Positions 34,274 to 42,793 of a stretch of DNA of 64,000 nt are shown one piece after another. The notes beneath the pieces are model-generated. The model ran no database searches. It saw only the letters and a list, made by a program, of their open reading frames with translations, and was not told the origin of the DNA. Both the position numbers and the translations under genes were made by a program. This DNA is from CAXBCP01 sp047638395 (GTDB lineage: Bacteria; Pseudomonadota; Alphaproteobacteria; MPNO01; UBA830), in the NCBI GenBank assembly GCA_047638395.1, contig JBLIMV010000020.1, forward strand, positions 56,553-120,552, given 5' to 3'. The first letter of the stretch is position 1; each line of letters starts with the position of its first letter.

Positions 34274-34618
34274 ATGAGCACGACAGCAATCACCCCCGAT
34301 ATTTTCCAGGCGGTCGCCGATCCCAATCGGCGCACGCTCCTCGATCTGTTGCTTGATGGCCCCCGGCCGGTGCAGGAACTCGGCGCGCATTTCGACATCT
34401 CGCTTGCCGCCATCTCCCAGCATCTGAAGGTCCTGCTCGAAGCGGGACTTGTCTCCCGCGAAGCGCGCGGCAAGTACCGGTTCTACCACGCCGAACCGGC
34501 AGCGCTTCAGCAGGTGCATGACTGGACCGAGCAGTACCGGGAATTCTGGGAAGGCCGTCTCGATCGCCTTGGCAATTATCTTGATCAGCAAACACCCTCT
34601 GACACGGAGACCGAATAA
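34274..34618 (+). CDS. ArsR-family winged-helix transcriptional regulator
   Basis: Regulator of 114 residues. The winged-helix domain covers about 8-85 (FQAVADPNRRTLLDLLLDGPRPVQELGAHFDISLAAISQHLKVLLEAGLV). No cysteine metal-binding motif is present, so it is not a classical arsenic sensor; this subgroup commonly sits before AHSA1-domain genes. No Shine-Dalgarno sequence precedes the ATG; the operator palindrome occupies that place, suggesting a very short or absent leader. Its stop shares one base with the next start (TAATG). Confidence 0.88.
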   Translation: MSTTAITPDIFQAVADPNRRTLLDLLLDGPRPVQELGAHFDISLAAISQHLKVLLEAGLVSREARGKYRFYHAEPAALQQVHDWTEQYREFWEGRLDRLGNYLDQQTPSDTETE

Positions 34619-35022
34619 TGAAACTCGACCTCAACCTCGAACGCACTTTTCCCCATCCCGTCGACCGGGTCTGGGCGGCAATCTCCAGCGCCGACGCCAT
34701 CGCACAATGGTTGTTTACCTGCGATTTCAAACCGCAGGTCGGCCACAAGTTCACCTTCCGGACGACCCCGCCCGAAGGATCGACCTGGCGCGGCTGGACC
34801 GATATCGAAGTTCTCGAATTCGACCCGCCGACGCGGATGGTCTGGGGCTGGGAAAGCGCCGAGATCGATGAGCCGACCCGGGTGATCTTCCAGCTGGAGC
34901 CGACACCGGAGGGCACACGGCTTAAACTTTCGCATGTAGGCGACAGCACGGCAGACGACATTGCCAGCGTTTCCGGCGGCTGGCCCGGAAAACTCGATGC
35001 GCTTGTTGCGCATCTCGGATAA
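34618..35022 (+). CDS. SRPBCC/AHSA1-domain protein
   Basis: Protein of 134 residues with the START-like ligand-binding fold of the activator of Hsp90 ATPase homologue 1 family (ERTFPHPVDRVWAAISSADAIAQWLF at the start, FQLEPTPEGTRLKLSHVG near 100). Such proteins are presumed to bind a small hydrophobic ligand. It is coupled to the ArsR gene by a TAATG junction and could supply or remove its ligand. The DUF899 gene follows 15 bases later. Confidence 0.86.
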   Translation: MKLDLNLERTFPHPVDRVWAAISSADAIAQWLFTCDFKPQVGHKFTFRTTPPEGSTWRGWTDIEVLEFDPPTRMVWGWESAEIDEPTRVIFQLEPTPEGTRLKLSHVGDSTADDIASVSGGWPGKLDALVAHLG

Positions 35023-35037
35023 CTGAGGAGACAATCA

Positions 35038-35745
35038 ATGCAGACAGCCAATATTGTATCGCCCGAAGAATGGGTTGCTGCCTGCCGGGAGTTCCTGGTC
35101 AGGGAAAAAGCCTTCACCAAGGCGCGGGACGATCTCAGCACCGCAAGACGCGAACTGCCCTGGGTTCGTGTCGAAAAAGACTATGTCTTTGGCGCATTGG
35201 GCGGTGAAAAATCGCTCGACGATCTGTTCGATGGCCGTGACCAGTTGATGATCTATCACTTCATGCTCGGCCCCGGCTGGAAACAGGGCTGTCCCAGCTG
35301 TTCCTATCTGGCAGACCAGTTCAACCCCGCCGTCATCCATCTTGAGAATCGCGACGTTTCCTTTGTCAGCGTGTCGCGGGCGCCGCTCGATGAGATAGAG
35401 GTTTTCCGCAAAAGGATGGGCTGGTCTTTTCCCTGGGTGTCGTCGTTCGATAGCGATTTTAACCGCGACTTCAACGTGACCTTTGGTCAGGCTGAAATCG
35501 ATGCCGGCAAAACCTATTACAATTACAAGGTCACCCAGTTTCCCGAACAGGAAGCTCCTGGGCTAAGCGTCTTCGCGAAGGGCGACGACGGCGCGATCTA
35601 TCACACCTATTCAACCTACGCCCGCGGGCTCGATATCTTTATCACTGCCTATAACTTTCTCGACCATGCGCCGAAGGGCCGGGATGAGGGCGATCTGCCT
35701 TATTCGATGGCCTGGATTCGCCACCATGACCGCTACGGGGCATGA
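35038..35745 (+). CDS. DUF899 thioredoxin-like protein
   Basis: Protein of 235 residues of the DUF899 family, which has a thioredoxin-like fold. The candidate redox motif is CPSC in LGPGWKQGCPSCSYLADQF (about 83). Other conserved blocks are FGQAEIDAGKTYYNYK and the C-terminal MAWIRHHDRY. GAGGAG precedes the ATG. It completes an ArsR-AHSA1-DUF899 operon. Function is unknown; a peroxide- or thiol-handling role is a guess from the fold. Confidence 0.85.
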   Translation: MQTANIVSPEEWVAACREFLVREKAFTKARDDLSTARRELPWVRVEKDYVFGALGGEKSLDDLFDGRDQLMIYHFMLGPGWKQGCPSCSYLADQFNPAVIHLENRDVSFVSVSRAPLDEIEVFRKRMGWSFPWVSSFDSDFNRDFNVTFGQAEIDAGKTYYNYKVTQFPEQEAPGLSVFAKGDDGAIYHTYSTYARGLDIFITAYNFLDHAPKGRDEGDLPYSMAWIRHHDRYGA

Positions 35746-35782
35746 GGTCCGCATCATTTCTTTAAATTAAATTCCTGCAGGG

Positions 35783-35809
35783 TGTCGATCTTCCGACCCG
35801 TCATGCGTC
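35783..35809 (+). promoter_or_regulatory. Candidate ECF42-type promoter of the DGPF gene
   Basis: TGTCGA at 35783-35788 and CGTC at 35806-35809 are separated by 17 bases. As I recall, ECF42 sigma factors use TGTCGA-like -35 and CGA/TC-like -10 elements upstream of the DGPF genes they control. The site lies about 55 bases before the DGPF start and would make the sigma factor autoregulatory. Confidence 0.5.
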
Positions 35810-35863
35810 ATCATGATGAGAGCGCGGCTCTCGCTTGTTTTAACATGACGAAGGATATCTAAA

Positions 35864-36202
35864 ATGCAGTATATCGCACTGATTTATAAAGATGAGGCCA
35901 TCCCGGTGGATATGGAGCCGATGATGCAGGCCTATGGCGCCTTCAATCAGGAACTTGTCGCGGCAGGTCATTTCGTCGCTGGTGACGCGCTTCAGCCGGT
36001 GGCAACGTCGACCAGTGTGCGCGTCCGCGAAGGCAAGACCGAGGTGACCGACGGCCCCTTTGCTGAAACCAAGGAACAGCTCGGCGGCTACTATCTGATG
36101 GAATGCGAGAATCTCGACCAGGCGGTCGAGTGGGCGGCCAAGATTCCGACCGCCGAGACCGGCACCATCGAGGTTCGTCCAATTATGGCATATGATCTCT
36201 GA
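35864..36202 (+). CDS. YciI/DGPF-domain protein
   Basis: Small protein of 112 residues of the YCII-related family, with the eponymous motif in EVTDGPFAETKEQLGGYYLMECEN (about 65-88). These proteins adopt a ferredoxin-like fold and are genomically linked to ECF42 sigma factors; their biochemical role is unknown. The gene overlaps the sigma-factor start by 11 bases, so both are co-translated from the TGTCGA promoter upstream. Confidence 0.9.
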   Translation: MQYIALIYKDEAIPVDMEPMMQAYGAFNQELVAAGHFVAGDALQPVATSTSVRVREGKTEVTDGPFAETKEQLGGYYLMECENLDQAVEWAAKIPTAETGTIEVRPIMAYDL

Positions 36203-37448
36203 GCCGATCACGAAGCAGTCTGTTGATACGTATCTGGCCGGCGTCTTTCGGGAAGATGCCGGCCGGGTGCTCTCCGCGCTGATCGCACAGCTTCGGGATT
36301 TCGATCTTGCCGAAGAGGCACTGCAGGATGCTGTGACCGCCGGGTTAACTGCGTGGCGCAGGGACGGAGTGCCAGAAAACGGGGCTGCTTGGTTGCTGAC
36401 GGCCGCACGTCGCAAGGCCATTGACCGGCTCCGGCGTATTGCCGTCCGGGCGGCGCCGGAGAATGTTCAGGCAATCGTCGATGAGCTGGAGCAATCCGTT
36501 GCTGAACCGGAAGATGAACAGGATATTCCCGATGAACGCCTGCGGCTGATCTTTACCTGTTGTAACCCGGCACTCAATCAGGCGGCCCAGGTCGCCTTGA
36601 CGTTGCGCACCCTTTGCGGCCTGTCGACGCGGGAGATTGCGCGGGCGTTTCTGGTGCCGGAGCCGACGCTGGCCCAGCGGCTGGTCCGGGCGAAGGCTAA
36701 AATCAGCAAAGCCGGGATCCCATATAATGTGCCGGAGGCACGCCACCTGGCGGAACGACTGCAGGCGGTTCTGGCGACCGTCTATCTGATTTTTAATGAA
36801 GGATATGCGGCGACCGACGGGGACAGTCCCACGCGGGCGGATCTCTGCGAGGAAGCAATCCGCCTTGGCCGGTTACTGGTGGCGCTAACGCCCGAGGCAG
36901 AAGCGGGTGGGCTGCTGGCGTTGATGCTGTTGCATGATTCCCGGCGCTCGGCGCGTCATGACGCCGATGGTGGCATGATTGCCCTGGACGCACAGGATCG
37001 CCGCCAATGGGATAAAGTCCGTATCGAGGAAGGGACGCGACTGTTGCGCGCATCGCTCGGGCGGAACAGGCCCGGTCCTTATCAGGTGCAGGCTGCCATC
37101 AGCGCACTCCACGCCGAGGCTGATGATTTTGACTCAACAGATTGGTTGCAGATCGCGGGCCTCTACGCGGCGCTTGAACAGATATCTCCCTCGCCGGTCG
37201 TGACGCTGAACCGGGCAGTTGCTGTCTCGCATTACGGTTCGGTCGATGAGGCGCTCGTGCTACTGCAAACGATCGAGCTCGCGCTTGAAGGGTATCAGCC
37301 AATGCTGGCGGCGAAGGCGGATTTTCTGAGGCGGCTTGGCCGGGTTGTGGCGGCGCGGGCTGCCTATCGGGAGGCGCTGGCGCTCACCACAAATGCTGCA
37401 GAAAGAGGTTTTCTGGAGAAACAGCTCGATACGCTTGGATCGAATTAA
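36192..37448 (+). CDS. ECF42-type RNA polymerase sigma factor with C-terminal extension
   Basis: Protein of 418 residues. Sigma region 2 is at about 15-85 (VLSALIAQLRDFDLAEEALQDAVTAGLTAWRRDG), region 4 at about 120-175 (TLCGLSTREIARAFLVPEPTLAQRLVRAK), and a long C-terminal helical, TPR-like extension follows (about 190-418, including LNRAVAVSHYGSVDEALVLL). This extension and the DGPF neighbour define the ECF42 group, which works without a classical anti-sigma factor; the C-terminal domain is thought to control activity. The gene ends in a four-base tail-to-tail overlap with the zincin gene. Confidence 0.9.
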   Translation: MISEPITKQSVDTYLAGVFREDAGRVLSALIAQLRDFDLAEEALQDAVTAGLTAWRRDGVPENGAAWLLTAARRKAIDRLRRIAVRAAPENVQAIVDELEQSVAEPEDEQDIPDERLRLIFTCCNPALNQAAQVALTLRTLCGLSTREIARAFLVPEPTLAQRLVRAKAKISKAGIPYNVPEARHLAERLQAVLATVYLIFNEGYAATDGDSPTRADLCEEAIRLGRLLVALTPEAEAGGLLALMLLHDSRRSARHDADGGMIALDAQDRRQWDKVRIEEGTRLLRASLGRNRPGPYQVQAAISALHAEADDFDSTDWLQIAGLYAALEQISPSPVVTLNRAVAVSHYGSVDEALVLLQTIELALEGYQPMLAAKADFLRRLGRVVAARAAYREALALTTNAAERGFLEKQLDTLGSN

Positions 37449-37846
37449 TCGTCCGCGTTCGCCTCAAGCCGTTCCATGTCGTCATCCGACAGGCCGAAAT
37501 GATGGCCGATTTCATGAATCAAGACGTGGCGGACTAGGTGCGACAGGTCTTCCTCAGTCTCGCTCCAGTAATCGAGCAGCGGGCGGCGATACAGGAAGAT
37601 CATGTCGACCACCGGTGCCGCGCCCGCATCCTTTTCGCCCACCGGCACACCGCTATAGAGTCCCATCAGGTCGAACGGGCTTTGCAGGCCCATCTCCATC
37701 ACCGTTTCGGGATCCGGAAAATCGTCAACGCGAAACACAATCCCGGTCGTCAACGCACGGAAAGTGTCCGGCAGGGTTTCGAACGCTGTCCGCGCGATGG
37801 CCTCGAGGTCGTCAAGCGACGGGGCGGTGGTGAATTCTTTGCTCAT
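37445..37846 (-). CDS. Small metallopeptidase-family (zincin-like) protein
   Basis: Protein of 133 residues with the minimal zincin motif in VLIHEIGHHFGLSDDDMERLE close to its C terminus (HExxH, plus a downstream D). The family is common in alphaproteobacteria and has no assigned substrate. The ATG at 37846 is chosen as the start of the conserved region; an upstream ATG at 37882 is possible, and neither has a strong ribosome-binding site. It is cytosolic by the absence of a signal sequence. It is divergent from the pterin dehydratase gene. Confidence 0.8.
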   Translation of the reverse strand: MSKEFTTAPSLDDLEAIARTAFETLPDTFRALTTGIVFRVDDFPDPETVMEMGLQSPFDLMGLYSGVPVGEKDAGAAPVVDMIFLYRRPLLDYWSETEEDLSHLVRHVLIHEIGHHFGLSDDDMERLEANADD

Positions 37847-37920
37847 GGCGCCATGATTACCCGGCCTTGATCGCCCGGCCAAGGCGCATCACGTTAGGCT
37901 GGTGATAAACAGGAGGTTTC

Positions 37921-38232
37921 ATGGTCGATAAACTCACCGGTACAGCGCGTACCAAAGCGCTGGCACCTCTCAAAGGCTGGAAAAAAACCCGCGGGCGCGA
38001 TGCGCTTTCCAAGGTCTATAAATTTGCTGACTTCAATGAAGCGTTCGGTTTTATGACGCGAGTGGCGATTAAGGCCGATCAGATGGATCACCATCCCGAA
38101 TGGTCGAATGTCTATAACAACGTTTCCATCACCCTGACTACGCATGATGCCGACGGTATATCGGAGCGCGATGTCGTGCTGGCAAAGTTCATCGACCGGA
38201 TCGCCGGGCGGAAAGCCGTTACGGCGAAATAG
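37921..38232 (+). CDS. phhB: Pterin-4a-carbinolamine dehydratase
   Basis: Protein of 103 residues of the PCD/DCoH family that dehydrates 4a-hydroxytetrahydrobiopterin during aromatic amino acid hydroxylation. The active-site motif is present in KADQMDHHPEWSNVYNNVSITLTTHDADG (about 57-85), with the conserved HHPEW. A strong AGGAGG stands nine bases before the ATG. No phenylalanine hydroxylase gene lies nearby, so a stand-alone pterin recycling or moonlighting role is possible. Confidence 0.9.
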   Translation: MVDKLTGTARTKALAPLKGWKKTRGRDALSKVYKFADFNEAFGFMTRVAIKADQMDHHPEWSNVYNNVSITLTTHDADGISERDVVLAKFIDRIAGRKAVTAK

Positions 38233-38241
38233 ATACGGGGC

Positions 38242-39129
38242 TCAGGACTTGCCGTGTTTTGCTTCGTGCCGGGTGATGTAGAGCGTCGCGGATACGATGA
38301 TCCCGGCCCCGACCCAGGTCCATAAATCGGGTACCTCGGTAAAGATGAAATAGCCGGCAAGGGCCGCGAAGACGAGGCGGATGTATTCCATCGTGCCCAT
38401 CAGGCTGGACTCTCCGACCGAAAACCCGCGGACGAAAAAATTCATGCCGATGGCCGTAAACGTCGCGATCAGGCAGAGCAGCACCCATTCCTGCGGTGTC
38501 GGGTCGACCCAGACATAGGCTGCCGGTCCGGCGAAGATGATGATACCGAATATGTGATACCAGAACAGGATCGTGCCCGGCGGATCGTCACGACCAAGAA
38601 TGCGGATGATGATAAGGCCGGATGAAAACAGCAACGCGGTGACAAGCGCGATGCCCCAGGCGATATCCACTTCGCCGCCAAAGGGCCGCATCATCACAAT
38701 CACGCCGGTAAACCCGATAAGCGTTGCGCACCAGCGGTGAACACCGACGACCTCTTTCAGAATAAAGATCGCAAGGATCGTCAGGAACAGCGGTCGCGTG
38801 AAGGTCATAGCCGTCGCGTCGGCAAGCTGCAGATGGATAACCGTATAGAAAATGCCTGCCTGTCCGACTGTCGCCAGCAGGGCACGGAAAAAATGCAGCT
38901 TCAGGCGTTTGGTCTGCAGTTTCGCGCGACCGGTGCGGATAAACAGCGGGGCCAGCAGGACAAAGCCGACGCCATAGCGGAAGATCGACATCTGCGCCGG
39001 GTGGATCCGGTCACCGGTGAACTTGACCACGATATCCGTCAGCACGAAGAACGCCGTCCCCATGATCACGAACAGCGCGCCGCGAATATTCGGCGGCAGG
39101 GCGTGGAATTTTTCGATATATCCGCTCAT
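38242..39129 (-). CDS. DMT/EamA family permease 3 (fourth gene of tandem array)
   Basis: Ten-helix permease of 295 residues, last of four tandem DMT genes on this strand. At the end of the first EamA repeat it has MMRPFGGEVD where the other seven copies have RPGF or RPGV, so its hallmark motif has drifted. C-terminal helix pattern WTWVGAGIIVSATLYITRHEAK is typical. It starts 12 bases after the stop of permease 4. Confidence 0.87.
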   Translation of the reverse strand: MSGYIEKFHALPPNIRGALFVIMGTAFFVLTDIVVKFTGDRIHPAQMSIFRYGVGFVLLAPLFIRTGRAKLQTKRLKLHFFRALLATVGQAGIFYTVIHLQLADATAMTFTRPLFLTILAIFILKEVVGVHRWCATLIGFTGVIVMMRPFGGEVDIAWGIALVTALLFSSGLIIIRILGRDDPPGTILFWYHIFGIIIFAGPAAYVWVDPTPQEWVLLCLIATFTAIGMNFFVRGFSVGESSLMGTMEYIRLVFAALAGYFIFTEVPDLWTWVGAGIIVSATLYITRHEAKHGKS

Positions 39130-39141
39130 GCGATCCGTTTT

Positions 39142-40026
39142 TTATTTTTTGCGGCCCTGGCGCGTCAGCCAGACGGCGGAAACAAAGATGATCGTTCCGC
39201 CGACCCACGTCCAGACGTCTGGAAATTCGGCAAAAACCAGCCAGCCAAGCAGGGATGCCCATATCAGGCGGGTAAAGTTGAACGGCATGGCGATGGAAAT
39301 ATCGGCGGCCTGAATACCCCGGTTATAGGTGCGCTGCAGGATCACGCTCGTCGCGCCGATAAAGACGAAAAGGCCCCATTCCTCCAGGCTCGGCATGCGC
39401 CAAACAATCAGTGTCGGCACGAGCAGGATCAGCGTTTGTGTGACGAACAGCCAGGCGGCGATGGTATCCGGCGGGTCGGTGCGGACCAGCGTCTTGATCA
39501 TGATCGAGACGAGCGCGCCTGCGACTGCAGAGCCCAATGCGTAAGCCATGCCGAGATTGAATTCAGCGAAGCCCGGCCGGACCACCAGGATAGCGCCGAC
39601 GAACCCCAGGGAAATCGCCAGCCAGCGTTTGCGCCCGGCAACTTCGCCCAGCACGAACCCGGCAATGGCCGAGCCAATCACCGGCTGCAGGAAATTGATC
39701 GCCGACATATCGGCAATCGGGATCAGCGCGACGGCGGCAAAAAGCAGGGTAACATTGGTCGACGACATGAAACCGCGGATGACATGCTTGCCGATTTGTT
39801 TTGTGCGCATCGCGCCCAGACCGACATTCATCAGCCAGGGCATCATGAACAGGATGGCGAAAGCGTTGCGCAGAAAGGCGATCTGGAACACTTCGATGCT
39901 GGGCGCCAGATAGCGGCCGATCGCGATTGAAATCACATAGGTGATCGCGGAGATCGACATCCAGACGCCCGATCTGACCGGGCCGGGCAGGGCAGCGAAA
40001 CGTAGCGTTAGGGCAGCGATGGTCAT
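39142..40026 (-). CDS. DMT/EamA family permease 4 (third gene of tandem array)
   Basis: Ten-helix permease of 294 residues with VVRPGFAEFN at the end of repeat 1. The ATG at 40026 is one base after the preceding gene's stop and fits the length of the other copies; the longer frame to 40176 lies inside that gene. N terminus LPGPVRSGVWMSISAITYVIS shows the same '(G)xVRG/QGxxWM' opening as neighbouring copies. Confidence 0.87.
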   Translation of the reverse strand: MTIAALTLRFAALPGPVRSGVWMSISAITYVISIAIGRYLAPSIEVFQIAFLRNAFAILFMMPWLMNVGLGAMRTKQIGKHVIRGFMSSTNVTLLFAAVALIPIADMSAINFLQPVIGSAIAGFVLGEVAGRKRWLAISLGFVGAILVVRPGFAEFNLGMAYALGSAVAGALVSIMIKTLVRTDPPDTIAAWLFVTQTLILLVPTLIVWRMPSLEEWGLFVFIGATSVILQRTYNRGIQAADISIAMPFNFTRLIWASLLGWLVFAEFPDVWTWVGGTIIFVSAVWLTRQGRKK

Positions 40027-40027
40027 G

Positions 40028-40966
40028 CTATTTCGGCGCCGATGTGGTGGCTGTTGCAGCGGCAGCCCGTTCACGTGCTTTGCGGGCTTCGCGCTGGGCA
40101 ATATAGACGGTCGAGGCGAAAATGAGTGCGCCGCCGATCGCGGTATAGATTGATGGTATCTCTGAAAATAGCACATAGCCGAACACGGCAGCGACGATCA
40201 GTCGTGAAAAATCCATCGGCAGAATGATCGAGGCATCGGCTGCCGCATATCCGCGTGACATTGCGCGTTGTCCGAGCGTGCCGGCGAGCCCCGTGAAGGA
40301 CAGCCAGCCGATCTGCTCCCAGGTCGGCGTTTCCCACACGAATAGTGCCAGGACCAGCATCACCGGCGTGGTGAACAGAACCATGTACATGGTGATGGTA
40401 TCGGGGGATTCGGTGCGCGACAGATAACGGATAAGGATCGCCGCCGCCGCCCCCGCGATCGAGGCGACAAAGACGGCGGCAAGGCCCAGATTAACAGCCT
40501 CGAAGCCGGGGCGAACCATCACCAGCACGCCGAGAAAACCGATCCCGAGCGCCGTCCAGCGCCGTTGGCCGACAATCTCTCCCAGAAAGACGATGGCGAA
40601 GACGGTCCCGTAAAGCGGGCGCGTGAACATGATCGCCACGGCATCGGCCAGTGGGATCTCGCCAAGCGCGTAGAAAAACCCCAGAGATCCGATGGTGGTG
40701 GCGACAGCGCGGCCGAGAAACCAGGAAGTCTTGGTGGTTTTCAAACCCTGCAGGCGCGTGCGGATCAGCCAGGGCGCCATAAAGACAAAACCGAGGCCGA
40801 TGCGAAAAAACGCGATGATAAAAGTGTGCACATCCGCCGATAGATGGCGGATCGTTGCCGCCATGGCCGTCAGACAAACAGCGGCGATCAGTATCCAGAT
40901 GGTCCCCTGGACCGGGCCGGAACGCCCGGCGAACCATAGGGCGATGGCACCGGTACCCGCGCTCAT
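40028..40966 (-). CDS. DMT/EamA family permease 5 (second gene of tandem array)
   Basis: Ten-helix permease of 312 residues with VMVRPGFEAVN in repeat 1 and a C-terminal polar tail rich in Ala/Thr. It overlaps the upstream permease 6 by four bases (ATGA). All four genes of the array are of one type and spaced for translational coupling, which suggests successive duplication within an operon. Confidence 0.87.
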   Translation of the reverse strand: MSAGTGAIALWFAGRSGPVQGTIWILIAAVCLTAMAATIRHLSADVHTFIIAFFRIGLGFVFMAPWLIRTRLQGLKTTKTSWFLGRAVATTIGSLGFFYALGEIPLADAVAIMFTRPLYGTVFAIVFLGEIVGQRRWTALGIGFLGVLVMVRPGFEAVNLGLAAVFVASIAGAAAAILIRYLSRTESPDTITMYMVLFTTPVMLVLALFVWETPTWEQIGWLSFTGLAGTLGQRAMSRGYAAADASIILPMDFSRLIVAAVFGYVLFSEIPSIYTAIGGALIFASTVYIAQREARKARERAAAATATTSAPK

Positions 40967-41862
40967 AACGCCTTTTTTCTATCACGGCGGGATTCTGTGC
41001 GTCCCGCAAAGATCGACGAACAGAAGATCACCACCGCGCCGGCAATGGTCCATAGATCGGGCAGTTCGGAGAAAATCACAAAGCCGATGGCGATGGCAAA
41101 GGGCAGACGGGTGAAATCGAACGGCGCGATGGAACCGACATCGCCGGTCGCGAAGGCGCGGGAATACAGGCGCTGCGCGGTCGTCGAGCCGGCGCCGAGC
41201 AGGAAGCCCCAGAACCATTGCTCGGGCGTCGGCCATTCCCAGACGAACAGCACGGCCACGAAGGCGAAGGGCAGCATGTAAATCGACTGATAGATCGCCG
41301 CTTTGTCCGGTGTATCGGTCCGCAGCATCACTTTCAGGATCATGGCGGAAAAAGCGATGCACACGCCGCCGCCGATCACCATAAAGACGCCGATATTCAC
41401 TTCCTGGAAACCCGGGCGGACGACGATCAGGGTCCCGGCGAACCCTGCCGCCAGCGCGATCCACCTCGTGGCGTGCGCCGGTTCTTTCAGCAGCAAAACG
41501 CCCGCCAGCGCGATAAACAGCGGAAACGTGAAAGAGATCGCGGTCGCATCGCCGATCGGCAGGAGCCCGAGGCTACCGAACCAGCCATACATGGCGACCG
41601 TGCTCAAAAATCCGCGGGTCACATAGAGTTTTGTGTGCGACGTCCGCAACACGCCGACGCCGGACCGCATCAGCCAGGGCAGCATGATGACGATGCCGAA
41701 CACGGCGCGGAAAAACGATATCTCGATAAAATGGAGGTCTTTGGACAGATAACGCACGATCCCGGCCTGCCCCGCGAAAAACACGGCGCTCAGCGTCATC
41801 CAGATGGCGCCTTGCACAGAAGGCGACAGCCGGGCGAAAGTAGTTTTTACGGACTGGATCAT
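40963..41862 (-). CDS. DMT/EamA family permease 6 (first gene of tandem array)
   Basis: Ten-helix permease of 299 residues with IVVRPGFQEVN in repeat 1. The ATG at 41862 starts the conserved SVQGAIWMTLSAVFF helix at a usual distance; the frame open to 41979 would overlap the divergent SDR gene. It is separated from that gene by 39 bases, so the array promoter must lie in or near this small region. Confidence 0.87.
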   Translation of the reverse strand: MIQSVKTTFARLSPSVQGAIWMTLSAVFFAGQAGIVRYLSKDLHFIEISFFRAVFGIVIMLPWLMRSGVGVLRTSHTKLYVTRGFLSTVAMYGWFGSLGLLPIGDATAISFTFPLFIALAGVLLLKEPAHATRWIALAAGFAGTLIVVRPGFQEVNIGVFMVIGGGVCIAFSAMILKVMLRTDTPDKAAIYQSIYMLPFAFVAVLFVWEWPTPEQWFWGFLLGAGSTTAQRLYSRAFATGDVGSIAPFDFTRLPFAIAIGFVIFSELPDLWTIAGAVVIFCSSIFAGRTESRRDRKKAL

Positions 41863-41901
41863 TGGCGGGCCATTAAACGATCTACCGCAGGGGAGGCATA
41901 G

Positions 41902-42732
41902 ATGTCGATGCGTTTTGATGACACGGTCGTCTGGGTGACAGGCGCTTCTTCGGGGATCGGTGAGGCCGTTGTGCGGCAACTCGATGCCGAGGGCGCGAAT
42001 ATCGTTCTGTCGTCGCGCGACCCGGATGAGCTACAGGCGGTCGCCGAATCGCTTTCCGGCGGTGGCGCGAAAATGGTTCTGCCGTTCGACGTTACCGACG
42101 AGGCAGCGGTGTCGGCTGCCGCGCGCGCCGTACTGGGCCGTTTCGGCCACGTCGACATACTGTTTAACAATGCAGGGATTACGCAGCGTGCCCGCGTGGT
42201 GGATGCAGATCTTTCCGTTTATCGGGCAATGATGGCTGTAAATTTCTTCGGGCCGCTGATGCTGACAAAAGCGGTGCTGCCGTCGATGCTGGCGCGGGGC
42301 AGGGGACATATAGTCTGCACCACAAGTGTTGCCGGCAAGTACGGCTCGCCCATGCGGTCGGGCTATAACGCGGCAAAACACGCCGCCCATGGGTTTTTCG
42401 ATTCGCTTCGCGAAGAGGTCGCGGAGGCAGGCATCGACGTGACGCTGATCGTGCCGGGTGCGGTGCGCACCAATGTGTCGATTAATGCATTGCGCGGCGA
42501 CGGCTCCTTGTACAACCGGATGGACCCGTTTCTGGAAGATGGTATGCCGCCCGCAGAGTGCGCTCGCCGTGTGCTGGATGCTGTCCATGGGAGGAAACGC
42601 GAAGTGCTGATTGCAGATGGTGTCGCCCGGCGGAACGTCTGGCTTAAAAGGTGGTCGCCGGCATTGCTGTCCTGGACGACGCGGCGTCGAAAGCCGGGCA
42701 GAACGACCGTTCCGGCGGGTGGATCAACCTGA
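41902..42732 (+). CDS. Short-chain dehydrogenase/reductase
   Basis: NAD(P)-dependent Rossmann enzyme of 276 residues. Cofactor glycine motif TGASSGIG is at about 13-20, NNAG at about 87-90, and the active site YNAAK near 153-157 with a preceding serine in CTTSVAGKYGSP. The general style resembles DHRS7-like SDRs. GGGGAGG precedes the ATG. It begins divergently from the DMT array and is followed by an AhpD-like gene 61 bases later. Substrate unknown. Confidence 0.88.
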   Translation: MSMRFDDTVVWVTGASSGIGEAVVRQLDAEGANIVLSSRDPDELQAVAESLSGGGAKMVLPFDVTDEAAVSAAARAVLGRFGHVDILFNNAGITQRARVVDADLSVYRAMMAVNFFGPLMLTKAVLPSMLARGRGHIVCTTSVAGKYGSPMRSGYNAAKHAAHGFFDSLREEVAEAGIDVTLIVPGAVRTNVSINALRGDGSLYNRMDPFLEDGMPPAECARRVLDAVHGRKREVLIADGVARRNVWLKRWSPALLSWTTRRRKPGRTTVPAGGST

Positions 42733-42793
42733 TAGGCTTCCCCACCGGTCGCCGGTAATCGGGCGATCATCAAATTTTTTCAGGAGCAAAACA

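Noticed and set aside
38737..39930. 397-codon plus-strand frame across the DMT array
   Set aside because: It is antisense to two ten-helix permeases and has the low-hydrophobicity, Asp/Arg/Gln-rich composition of a shadow frame.
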